This document shows positions 57,171-64,000 of a stretch of 64,000 nt of DNA, in pieces. Each line of letters starts with the position of its first letter. Position 1 is the first letter of the stretch. The stretch covers positions 1-64,000 of the forward strand of contig JAKACW010000011.1 in the NCBI GenBank assembly GCA_021821045.1, given 5' to 3'. The position numbers and the translations under genes were made by a program. The notes beneath the pieces are model-generated. The model was not told the DNA's origin and ran no database searches. It worked only from the letters and a program-made list of their open reading frames with translations. The DNA comes from Pseudomonadota bacterium (GTDB lineage Bacteria; Pseudomonadota; Gammaproteobacteria; JAADHS01).

Positions 57171-58148
57171 ATGAACCTGTGGAATCCCGCCGGCGCCAGT
57201 CTGCTCGTGCGTATCCCTCTATCCTGGATTTTCGGCGTCCTCGCGGCGTTGCGTCGCGCGCTTTATCGGCGCGGATCGTTGCGCGTCGAGCGGCTGGATG
57301 TGCCGGTCATCGTCGTCGGTAATATCACCGTGGGCGGCAGCGGCAAGACACCGTTGACCATTTGGCTGGTGGATCGTTTGGGCGAGTGGGGTTGGCAGCC
57401 GGGCATCGCTAGCCGCGGTTACGGCGGCCAATCGCGGCAACCCGCATTGGTCGAACCGACCAGCGATCCGGCGCGCATGGGTGACGAACCCGTCATGTTG
57501 GCCCGCCGCACCGGCCGTCCGGTGGTGGTGGCGAAGCGCCGAGTTGAAGCGGCGAAAGCGCTGCAGCAAAGCGGTTGCACGATTATTGTCGCCGATGACG
57601 GCTTGCAGCATTACGCGTTGGGTCGCGATCTCGAGATCGCCATGGTGGATGGGACGCGGCGCTTTGGCAACGGCAGATTGTTGCCCGCGGGCCCGTTGCG
57701 CGAGCCGATCGCGCGACTGGAGAACGTCGACATCGTCGTGACGAAAGGGCATCCCCATCCCGGCGAGTTCGGCATGGAGCTGACGGCGTCCTGTTGGCGT
57801 AATGTCACGGCGCCTGATTTGTCCCGTCCGTCTGAATTCTTTCGCGACCGCTCCGCTCACGCCGTGGCCGGGATTGCCTATCCGCCTTCGTTTTTCGAGG
57901 CCTTGCGCCGGCTCGGCATACGCGTCATCGAACACCCTTATCCCGATCACCACGTCTTCGCGAGAAATGAATTGGCGTTCGATGACGATTTGCCGGTTCT
58001 GATGACCGAGAAAGATGCGGTAAAATGCCAACGCTTAGGGCTGCAGAACGCGTGGTATTTGGAAGTGGAAGCCTGTTTCGATACGGCCTTCGTGGCCGCG
58101 TTGCGGGAGCGATTGGAAAGAATGCGCAAAACCTCGGGAGGCGCGTAA
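57171..58148 (+). CDS. lpxK: Tetraacyldisaccharide 4'-kinase
   Basis: 325 residues from ATG 57171; phosphorylates the lipid A precursor at the inner membrane. An N-terminal amphipathic/membrane region precedes VIVVGNITVGGSGKTPLTIW, which is the P-loop. DDGLQHYALGRDLEI and HPYPDHHVFARNEL with VLMTEKDAVKC are hallmarks of LpxK. It overlaps no gene and is followed directly by the Trm112-like gene. Confidence 0.95.
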   Translation: MNLWNPAGASLLVRIPLSWIFGVLAALRRALYRRGSLRVERLDVPVIVVGNITVGGSGKTPLTIWLVDRLGEWGWQPGIASRGYGGQSRQPALVEPTSDPARMGDEPVMLARRTGRPVVVAKRRVEAAKALQQSGCTIIVADDGLQHYALGRDLEIAMVDGTRRFGNGRLLPAGPLREPIARLENVDIVVTKGHPHPGEFGMELTASCWRNVTAPDLSRPSEFFRDRSAHAVAGIAYPPSFFEALRRLGIRVIEHPYPDHHVFARNELAFDDDLPVLMTEKDAVKCQRLGLQNAWYLEVEACFDTAFVAALRERLERMRKTSGGA

Positions 58149-58340
58149 ATGAGTGCTGCACTGGATAGAAGACTGCTGGATGTTTTGGTCTGCCCGATTT
58201 GCAAATCGTCGTTGGTTTACGTGCAGTCGGCGCAGGAGTTAGTGTGCAAGGCCGATCGGGTCGCGTTTCCCATTCGCGACGGCATTCCGGTGATGCTGGA
58301 GGAAGAAGCGCGCCAGCTTGGGCCGGAAGAAGAGTATTGA
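58149..58340 (+). CDS. ycaR: Trm112/YcaR family protein
   Basis: 63 residues starting directly after the lpxK stop codon. [12 protein letters not shown] and [20 protein letters not shown] show the YcaR/Trm112 fold. In other bacteria it is encoded between lpxK and kdsB as here. Its role there is not settled; Trm112 homologues activate methyltransferases. Confidence 0.93.
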   Translation: MSAALDRRLLDVLVCPICKSSLVYVQSAQELVCKADRVAFPIRDGIPVMLEEEARQLGPEEEY

Positions 58341-58383
58341 GCGTCGGCGGCGCCGCGCGCCTGTCTGTCACGTGGAATCGGGC

Positions 58384-59160
58384 ATGAATCAGGATTTTGT
58401 TGTCGTTATTCCGGCGCGATTCGCTGCGACGCGCCTGCCCGGAAAACCCTTGCGCATGCTGGCGGGGAAACCGCTGATTCAGCATGTGTGGGAGCGGGCC
58501 TGCGAAAGCGGCGCCAGCGAGGTCGTCGTTGCGACGGATGATCAGCGCATTTTCGATGCGGCCCGGGGTTTCGGCGCCGACGTGTGTCGCACAGCGTCCA
58601 GCCACCCCTCCGGCACCGATCGGTTGGCGGAAGTTGCGCAGGTCAGAAACTTCGATGCGCAGCGCATCCTGGTCAACTTGCAGGGTGACGAACCGCTCGT
58701 GCCGCCGTCGCTGATTGCCCAAGTCGCGGATGATCTGGCCGCCGCGCAAGAGGCCGCCGTCGCGACGCTGTGTACGCCGATTCACGACGCGGCGGAACTC
58801 TTCGACCCCCACGCCGTGAAGGTCGTGCGCGATCAACGCGGTTACGCGTTGTACTTTAGCCGGGCGCCCATTCCGTGGGATCGGGAGACGTTTTCCCTGG
58901 CGAAGGCGTTGTCGCAGACCGTCACGCACTATCGCCACATCGGGCTGTACGCTTACCGCGCCGGTTTTCTCCAGGAGTATCGCAATTGGCCGGCGTGCGA
59001 TCTGGAGCGGTCCGAAGCGCTGGAGCAACTGCGCGTCTTATGGCAGGGGTATCGAATCCATGTCGGCGTAACGCAGGAACGCTTCGCCGCCGGGGTCGAT
59101 ACGGAAGCGGATTTGGCGCGAGTCGAGAACGCGCTATTGAGCCGCAACAAAAAATCGTAG
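58384..59160 (+). CDS. kdsB: 3-deoxy-manno-octulosonate cytidylyltransferase
   Basis: 258 residues from ATG 58384 (NQDFVVVIPARFAATRLPG); makes CMP-Kdo for lipopolysaccharide core assembly. The nucleotidyltransferase motif is PARFAATRLPGKPL, with HPSGTDRLAEV and LVNLQGDEPLVPP. It is full-length. It follows the Trm112-like gene in the lpxK-ycaR-kdsB block. Confidence 0.95.
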   Translation: MNQDFVVVIPARFAATRLPGKPLRMLAGKPLIQHVWERACESGASEVVVATDDQRIFDAARGFGADVCRTASSHPSGTDRLAEVAQVRNFDAQRILVNLQGDEPLVPPSLIAQVADDLAAAQEAAVATLCTPIHDAAELFDPHAVKVVRDQRGYALYFSRAPIPWDRETFSLAKALSQTVTHYRHIGLYAYRAGFLQEYRNWPACDLERSEALEQLRVLWQGYRIHVGVTQERFAAGVDTEADLARVENALLSRNKKS

Positions 59161-59172
59161 GAAAAACGTTCG

Positions 59173-59454
59173 TCAGGGAAGCTCGTCGATCAAGTCCAGA
59201 TTGAGAAACGGCGCACTCAATCCTCTGCGATCCGGTGCGAAGATGGGAATCGTCATCGTGGGCGGGACCTTGCGATGGGCCTCGCCGTGTTGGTCGGCTT
59301 GGATGACGGGAAACGCCTCGCAATTTTGTAGGATTAACGCCGGGCCATCCTCGAGAATCTCAATGATTTCGCAGTGCATGCCCTCGTGTTCGACACGCAC
59401 CCCGATTAATTCGCGCAATTGCTCGAGGCTGAGATTTAGGTCGGCGACGTCCAT
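59173..59454 (-). CDS. Small unknown protein opposite kdsB
   Basis: 93 residues from ATG 59454 (DVADLNLSLEQLRELI); an upstream TTG at 59478 gives 101. The core GMHCEIIEILEDGPALILQN and RKVPPTMTIPIFAPDRRGL have conserved-looking composition, but no family is recognised. It converges on kdsB with a 12-bp gap and diverges from the phosphatase gene. Confidence 0.65.
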   Translation of the reverse strand: MDVADLNLSLEQLRELIGVRVEHEGMHCEIIEILEDGPALILQNCEAFPVIQADQHGEAHRKVPPTMTIPIFAPDRRGLSAPFLNLDLIDELP

Positions 59455-59573
59455 ACGGGGTATGCTAAACGAATACAATTGTCGTCGCCAGTTGGTAAAA
59501 TCGTGCCGATGGTAAGGGTGATACGCCGCGTGGAACGGTTTACCTGCCGAGTGTCTGAGGGAAACGAATTGTC

Positions 59574-60059
59574 ATGAGCAAAGTGAGTGTCTTGTTCGTT
59601 TGCATGGGCAATATTTGCCGGTCTCCAACCGCCGAAGGCGTATTCCGTCACGTGGTCACGCGTTCTGGCATGGCGGAGCGGATTGTCATCGATTCGGCGG
59701 GCACCCATGCCTACCATGTCGGCGAACCGCCGGATCGGCGAGCACAACAGGCGGCGTTGCGTCGCGGCATCGATATCAGCGCGCAACGGGCGCGCAAGGT
59801 GATGTTGGAGGATTTTGACCGCTTCAACTATGTGTTGAGCATGGATGAAGAGAACCTGCAGCATTTACTGACGCTGAGCGAACCCACTCACCGCGATAAA
59901 GTGCGGCTGCTGATGGAGTTTGCGCCGGACTTTGGCGAGCGTGAAGTGCCTGATCCGTACTACGGCGGGGCGGCCGGTTTCGAGCGGGTGCTTGATATGG
60001 TCGAGGTCGCGTCCGAAGCGTTGCTTGCCCATATTCGCGAGCGTCATTTTCGCGGCTGA
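59574..60059 (+). CDS. Low-molecular-weight protein tyrosine phosphatase
   Basis: 161 residues. The catalytic P-loop is VCMGNICRSPTAEG, with the nucleophilic Cys and invariant Arg, and the general-acid Asp is in VPDPYYGGAAGFERVLDMVE. All catalytic residues are there. Such enzymes act on bacterial tyrosine kinases of polysaccharide export or other targets; none is adjacent. A hairpin follows. Confidence 0.93.
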   Translation: MSKVSVLFVCMGNICRSPTAEGVFRHVVTRSGMAERIVIDSAGTHAYHVGEPPDRRAQQAALRRGIDISAQRARKVMLEDFDRFNYVLSMDEENLQHLLTLSEPTHRDKVRLLMEFAPDFGEREVPDPYYGGAAGFERVLDMVEVASEALLAHIRERHFRG

Positions 60060-60072
60060 GCGAACGGTTGAG

Positions 60073-60095
60073 CGGCGCGGATGTGATCCGCGCCG
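60073..60095. terminator. Hairpin between convergent phosphatase and rne genes
   Basis: A 10-base-pair GC-rich stem CGGCGCGGAT / ATCCGCGCCG with a GTG loop, symmetrical on both strands. It lacks a clear T run but sits in the 57-bp gap between convergent genes. Confidence 0.5.
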
Positions 60096-60116
60096 TCACC
60101 GTGTCATGCTTGGAAT

Positions 60117-62486
60117 TTAGCTGCTTTTCTCCGCCACGTCGGATGGGGCTGATGACGATCCCACCGCGGGTTCACTGCGCCGTTCCGGTGCGGGTTGACT
60201 GGAGCCGTAATCGCTGCCACCCGTATGAGAGGGAGCCTCACTGAAAGAGCCATTCCCTTGCCGCGGTTCGCGGCGCGGCGCGTCATCGAAAGCCAGCGCG
60301 CTTTGGGCCGGTTCGGCCGCCTGCGACTCGCTGCCGCCCTGTTGTGATCCTCGTTCCTCTCTCGGACCGCGACCTTCTCCTCGATTGCGATTGCGGCCGT
60401 CGTGACGGCGTCCGCGCCGGCGATGCGAACCTGAGCGTTCGCCTTGCTGGCCGCGGCTTTGTTGTTCACCGGCCGGTCGTTCGGCACCAGCTTGCTCGTT
60501 GCTAGCGCGCTGGTCCGTCCCGCCACCAGCACGCTCGCCGCTCGGGCGTTCGGCGCCGGCGGCGCGCTCGCCACCGGTATGCTCGCCACCGCTGGCGCGC
60601 TCGCCACCGGTACGTTCGCCACGCTCGGGTCGGCGGCCTTTACCGCCGCGACGTCCGCGTTGCTGCGCACGGTCGCGATGGCGCGGCCGTCCGCCCTCGC
60701 GCTGCTCGTCGGCCGGCGCGGGTTGGACTTGGGGTTTCGCGGCCGGTGCCACCGGTTCGGCGGTCGGTTTGACGCCAAGCGAGGAGGCAATGGAAGTCCA
60801 CAGCCGGGTGATGAAGCCCTTTTCACCGCTTTCCGGCACAGCGGCCACCGCCGGACTGAAGCGGGGCGACGGCGGCGGCGCGGGGGTCGAAGGCACGATG
60901 GACTTGACCATGGGTTCCTCGGCTTGGACCGCCTGCACTCTGGCCTCGAGCATGTCTGTGTCCAGGCCTTCCAGGCGGGTGTAGCTCGGCTGCTCCATTT
61001 GCTTGTCCATTTCGCTGGCTTTGAAGCGCTTGATTTCGTAGTGCGGCGTCAGCAGGTTCGGGTTGGGAATCAGCAGGACTTGGGTATGATGCCGCTGCTC
61101 GATGGATGCCAAGCCGGCGCGTTTCTCGTTCAGCATGAACGTAGCGACATCGACCGGCAGTTGCACGACCAACTGCCCCGTCTTTTCCTTCATGGCCTCT
61201 TCTTCCATCATGCGCAACACGGAAAGTCCGAGGGACTCCACAGTGCGCACGCGGCCTTGACCGCTGCAGCGCGGGCAGGCCTTTTGGATGGACTCGCCGA
61301 TGGCCGGGCGCAGCCGCTGGCGGGACATTTCGAGCAGTCCGAAGCGTGAGATGCGGCCGATCTGCACGCGGGCCCGATCCATGCGCAGGGCATCGCGCAG
61401 GCGCTGCTCCACTTCGCGTTGATTTTTGACCGGGGTCATATCGATAAAATCGATGACAATCAGTCCGCCGATGTCGCGTAGACGCAACTGACGGGCGATC
61501 TCTTCCGCCGCTTCCAGGTTCGTATTGAGCGCCGTTTCCTCGATGTCGCCGCCCTGGGTCGCCCGGGAGGAGTTGACGTCGATCGAAACCAGCGCCTCGG
61601 TGTGGTCGATCACGATCGCGCCGCCGGAGGGCAGGCGAACTTCGTGCTGGAAAGCAGATTCGATCTGATTCTCGATTTGAAAGCGCGAAAACAGCGGCAC
61701 GTGGTCGGTGTAGAGTTTGACCTTGCTGACGTTTTGGGGCATGACCTGTTGCATGAACTCCACCGCCTTTTGATATACGGCGGCGTTGTCGATCAGCACT
61801 TCGCCCACGTCATGACGGAAGTAATCGCGTATGGCTCTGATAATGATGCTGCTTTCCTGGAAAATCAGAAACGGCGCCGATTTCTCCTTGGACGCTTTAT
61901 CAATCGCCTCCCATAAGCGGAGCATGTATTCCAGATCCCACTGCAGTTCCTCCTGGTTACGACCCACCCCGGCCGTGCGAGCAATGAGACCCATTCCGTC
62001 CGGAACCTGCAGGTTGGCAAGGATTTCGCGCAACTCGCTGCGTTCGTCGCCCTCGATGCGCCGCGAGACGCCACCCGCGCGGGGATTGTTGGGCATGAGC
62101 ACTAAATACCGTCCCGCCAGGCTGATGAACGTCGTCAGGGCGGCGCCTTTGTTGCCGCGCTCTTCCTTGTCGACTTGCACAATGACTTCCTGGCCTTCCG
62201 ATACCACCTCGCGGATGTTGATGCGGTCGTTGCCGCCTTCCGGAACGGTCTTGAAATAAGCCGGGGCAATTTCCTTGAGGGGGAGAAAGCCGTGGCGCTC
62301 GGCGCCATAGTCGACAAACGCCGCCTCGAGGCTGGGCTCGACGCGGGTGATGTTTCCCTTGTAGATATTTGACTTCTTCTGCTCGCGGCCGGGGGTTTCG
62401 ATATCGAGGTCGTATAAGTGCTGGCCATCAACCAGCGCCACACGCAACTCTTCTCGCTGAGTTGCGTTGATTAACATCCGCTTCAT
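60117..62486 (-). CDS. rne: Ribonuclease E
   Basis: 789 residues; the endoribonuclease of mRNA decay and rRNA/tRNA processing, scaffold of the degradosome. The N-terminal S1 domain ([39 protein letters not shown]) is followed by the DNase I-like active site: [14 protein letters not shown] and [15 protein letters not shown] carry the two catalytic Asp. The Zn-link CPRCSG is present. The C-terminal half is short (about 280 residues, compared with more than 500 in E. coli) and rich in Arg/Gly/Glu repeats ([19 protein letters not shown]), which bind RNA and partners. It diverges from rluC across a 960-bp region that may hold the rne leader used in autoregulation. Confidence 0.97.
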   Translation of the reverse strand: MKRMLINATQREELRVALVDGQHLYDLDIETPGREQKKSNIYKGNITRVEPSLEAAFVDYGAERHGFLPLKEIAPAYFKTVPEGGNDRINIREVVSEGQEVIVQVDKEERGNKGAALTTFISLAGRYLVLMPNNPRAGGVSRRIEGDERSELREILANLQVPDGMGLIARTAGVGRNQEELQWDLEYMLRLWEAIDKASKEKSAPFLIFQESSIIIRAIRDYFRHDVGEVLIDNAAVYQKAVEFMQQVMPQNVSKVKLYTDHVPLFSRFQIENQIESAFQHEVRLPSGGAIVIDHTEALVSIDVNSSRATQGGDIEETALNTNLEAAEEIARQLRLRDIGGLIVIDFIDMTPVKNQREVEQRLRDALRMDRARVQIGRISRFGLLEMSRQRLRPAIGESIQKACPRCSGQGRVRTVESLGLSVLRMMEEEAMKEKTGQLVVQLPVDVATFMLNEKRAGLASIEQRHHTQVLLIPNPNLLTPHYEIKRFKASEMDKQMEQPSYTRLEGLDTDMLEARVQAVQAEEPMVKSIVPSTPAPPPSPRFSPAVAAVPESGEKGFITRLWTSIASSLGVKPTAEPVAPAAKPQVQPAPADEQREGGRPRHRDRAQQRGRRGGKGRRPERGERTGGERASGGEHTGGERAAGAERPSGERAGGGTDQRASNEQAGAERPAGEQQSRGQQGERSGSHRRRGRRHDGRNRNRGEGRGPREERGSQQGGSESQAAEPAQSALAFDDAPRREPRQGNGSFSEAPSHTGGSDYGSSQPAPERRSEPAVGSSSAPSDVAEKSS
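60480..60640 (-). repeat. Short G-E-R-rich repeats in the RNase E tail
   Basis: A run of degenerate repeats with the theme GER(A/T)(G/S)GGE encodes a flexible basic/acidic linker. The DNA is correspondingly repetitive. It lies in the non-catalytic half of rne. Confidence 0.5.
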
Positions 62487-63448
62487 TCTTTTCGTCTCCG
62501 ATGTTGCTGCGAGTGGGCACGCAACAGCGGACTGTCACCGGACTAAAGGGCAGGCAATCTCAAACCCATGCGCGTATTCCTTGAGAATCGCTCAGGGTGT
62601 GGATGTTGCAAGAAATCGCTGATTCAATTACACATTCCGCGCGCTTCCGGAGCCGACTGTCGGTCGGCTGCATGGTAGGTCGCACGGCAGAAGTCAACGT
62701 GCTCAGCGAGTGTTGATGGCGCCCGAGTGGCGTCATTCTAAAAACCCTTGTTCAGTGTAAAGTCCGCGTTATCGCGTGTTCACATCGCCAAATGCTGTTC
62801 AATAAATTTACGGTCATTCTGTTTGGTTCCAGGCCGAACGACGTTTCGCCTTAGTGCCTCACTGCGGCCTTGCATTTGCCTTGCACATCCCATCTCCTTG
62901 GGCCGTGTCCAGTTTCACCATGGGTCTTCAGGCAATCGACCCACGTTCTCACTACGCCTCCGAGTGATGTCTGGGGCGGACAGCCTGCTGTGGAAAATTC
63001 AGCACGTCTTCCGCCAAGCGACTCGGCCCACCGGGTTATTGCCAAATCGGGCAACCCGGTGGCGCAACACTCGAAGGCACCATTGCTCTCATCGCGGTCC
63101 TTGCGTCGAGGACGGTGTCATATACAATAGCGGGCGCGTTACGCTTGACCCACACCGTACCGTCCCAGCTGCAGTACTCGCTGGAGCAAAACTGCCTGTC
63201 GCATCCGGGGTTAAAGAAACGCCGCCCCAGAATGCCGTACTTCAGATCGAATTGGGTATTGTTCGCCGTTTAAAATCGGCGCCAGAGGTTGGTTTTGATT
63301 CGCTCCTGCCTACTTTTCGCGCCATCATGAATGGCTCGAAGTTCAGTGTTGCGACCGCCGGTCGGCGAATAAATCAGTCGATCTATTCGTAATATAGCAG
63401 ATACTGTGCCCACATCAACGTGCTTAGTCAACTGTAATTGTTGGAAAA
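62487..63448. other. Divergent rne/rluC intergenic region with probable rne leader
   Basis: About 960 bp with no convincing gene; a 214-residue plus-strand frame at 62748-63392 has no family features or ribosome-binding site. In E. coli a long rne 5' leader mediates feedback by RNase E, and a similar role is likely here (inference). A hairpin AGCCGAC/GTCGGCT (62651-62669) lies in it. A rluC promoter is seen at 63101-63128. Confidence 0.45.
63101..63128 (+). promoter_or_regulatory. Possible rluC promoter
   Basis: TTGCGT (63101-63106) and TACAAT (63123-63128) with 16 bp spacing. It would give a leader of about 310 nt before rluC. Confidence 0.5.
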
Positions 63449-64000
63449 ATGGCGGAAATTAGCGAGACTCAACCGGCGCAGGTGCAGTTTATCGAGGTCG
63501 ATGCGGAGCGGGCCGGTCAGCGACTGGACAATTTTTTGATCGGCCTTCTGAAGAATGTACCGAAGAGTGCCATCTATCGCCTCATTCGGCGTGGCGAAAT
63601 AAGAGTCAACAAAAAACGCGCCAAAGCGGACACTCGCGTGAACGCCGGCGATCAAATTCGGCTTCCTCCCATCGAGCAGACGCCTCAGCCTGTCGCGGGC
63701 AGCGTGCCCGTGGCCCTTCAAAAACGGTTCGCCCAAGCCGTTCTTTATGAAGACAAGTCGGTGCTGGTGATCAATAAACCCGCAGGCGTTGCGGTTCACG
63801 GCGGTTCCGGCATCAAGTTCGGCGTCATCGAGGTGTTGCGGAGTCTTTATCCCAAATTGGATCTTGAATTGGTTCATCGCCTCGATCGGGATACCAGCGG
63901 TTGCTTGGTTGTGGCGAAGAAGCGCAGTGCCCTGCGGCGGTTGCATGAGGCGTTTCGCGGCGGGGAGGTCTCCAAAGTGTATTGGGCCTTGGTCAAGGGG
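63449..64000 (+). CDS. rluC: 23S rRNA pseudouridine synthase (RluC), 3'-truncated by window edge
   Basis: The visible 184 residues start at ATG 63449 behind GGAAA. An S4 domain (RAGQRLDNFLIGLLKNVPKS, IYRLIRRGEIRVNKKRAKAD) precedes the RluA-type catalytic domain with INKPAGVAVHGGSG and the catalytic Asp in ELVHRLDRDTSGCLVVAKK. It modifies uridines 955, 2504 and 2580 of 23S rRNA in E. coli. It diverges from rne, the usual arrangement. The rest lies beyond base 64000. Confidence 0.95.
   Translation, partial: MAEISETQPAQVQFIEVDAERAGQRLDNFLIGLLKNVPKSAIYRLIRRGEIRVNKKRAKADTRVNAGDQIRLPPIEQTPQPVAGSVPVALQKRFAQAVLYEDKSVLVINKPAGVAVHGGSGIKFGVIEVLRSLYPKLDLELVHRLDRDTSGCLVVAKKRSALRRLHEAFRGGEVSKVYWALVKG

Noticed and set aside
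62748-63392. 214-codon plus-strand frame in the rne/rluC gap
   Set aside because: Composition is unlike the neighbouring proteins, no ribosome-binding site or family motif is visible, and the region is expected to hold rne and rluC leaders.

Overview
This is a GC-rich chromosomal segment of a gammaproteobacterium. The evidence is Rsd, a RelA-type (p)ppGpp synthetase with the EFDD motif, the rne/rluC divergent pair, the lpxK-ycaR-kdsB block, the trpS-scpA-scpB-rluB block and lolC/lolD. Gene order outside those blocks is not enterobacterial. A free-living, Chromatiales-like environmental lineage would fit, but I cannot fix the order or genus from the sequence alone.

Layout. 1-3.8 kb: sucB (cut by the window edge) and sucA. 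3.9-18.8 kb: a signalling and export region. It holds a large PilZ protein, a 1,539-residue fusion of six receiver-like domains with a MacA/HlyD-type periplasmic adaptor, its split MacB-type ABC transporter (ATPase plus permease), a polytopic protein with a methyltransferase-like C-terminus, an HDOD protein, a GGDEF-EAL protein and an HTH regulator. 18.8-31.0 kb: housekeeping and stress genes (DUF2835, a GT-B-like glycosyltransferase, a cyclic-nucleotide-binding-domain protein, a Sel1 protein, rsd, a Lon-like protease, a Usp-like protein, relA, a family-5 uracil-DNA glycosylase, uvrC, pgsA). 31.1-31.5 kb: tRNA-Gly, tRNA-Cys and tRNA-Leu.

31.49-41.77 kb is a 10.3-kb integrated element in tRNA-Leu, bounded by an exact 58-bp direct repeat of the tRNA 3' end. 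Its genes lie almost all on the minus strand and are tightly overlapped: tyrosine integrase, AlpA-like regulator, winged-helix protein, RepA-like AAA ATPase, several small unknown proteins, a Nu1-like terminase small subunit and a large lambda gpJ-like tail-tip protein. There are no capsid, portal, large terminase or lysis genes. Size and content fit a phage satellite that carries its own packaging-specificity and host-recognition genes; a decayed prophage is the main alternative.

41.8-64 kb returns to core genome: an orphan receiver and an Hpt protein, a small membrane protein, a PpiC-type foldase, yciI/yciB, a YciO/Sua5 protein, a site-2-protease-like protein, trpS, scpAB, rluB, a small PilZ protein, lolC/lolD, a DUF2062 protein, comEC, exbB/exbD, lpxK, ycaR, kdsB, a low-molecular-weight phosphatase, rne and the start of rluC.

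The two most unusual things are the pseudo-receiver array fused to an efflux adaptor (6.35-10.97 kb), in which all six receivers lack the phospho-acceptor Asp, and the minimal integrated element with a gpJ-like gene (31.5-41.8 kb). Cyclic-di-GMP and receiver signalling recur in the window (two PilZ proteins, one GGDEF-EAL protein, an orphan CheY and an Hpt).
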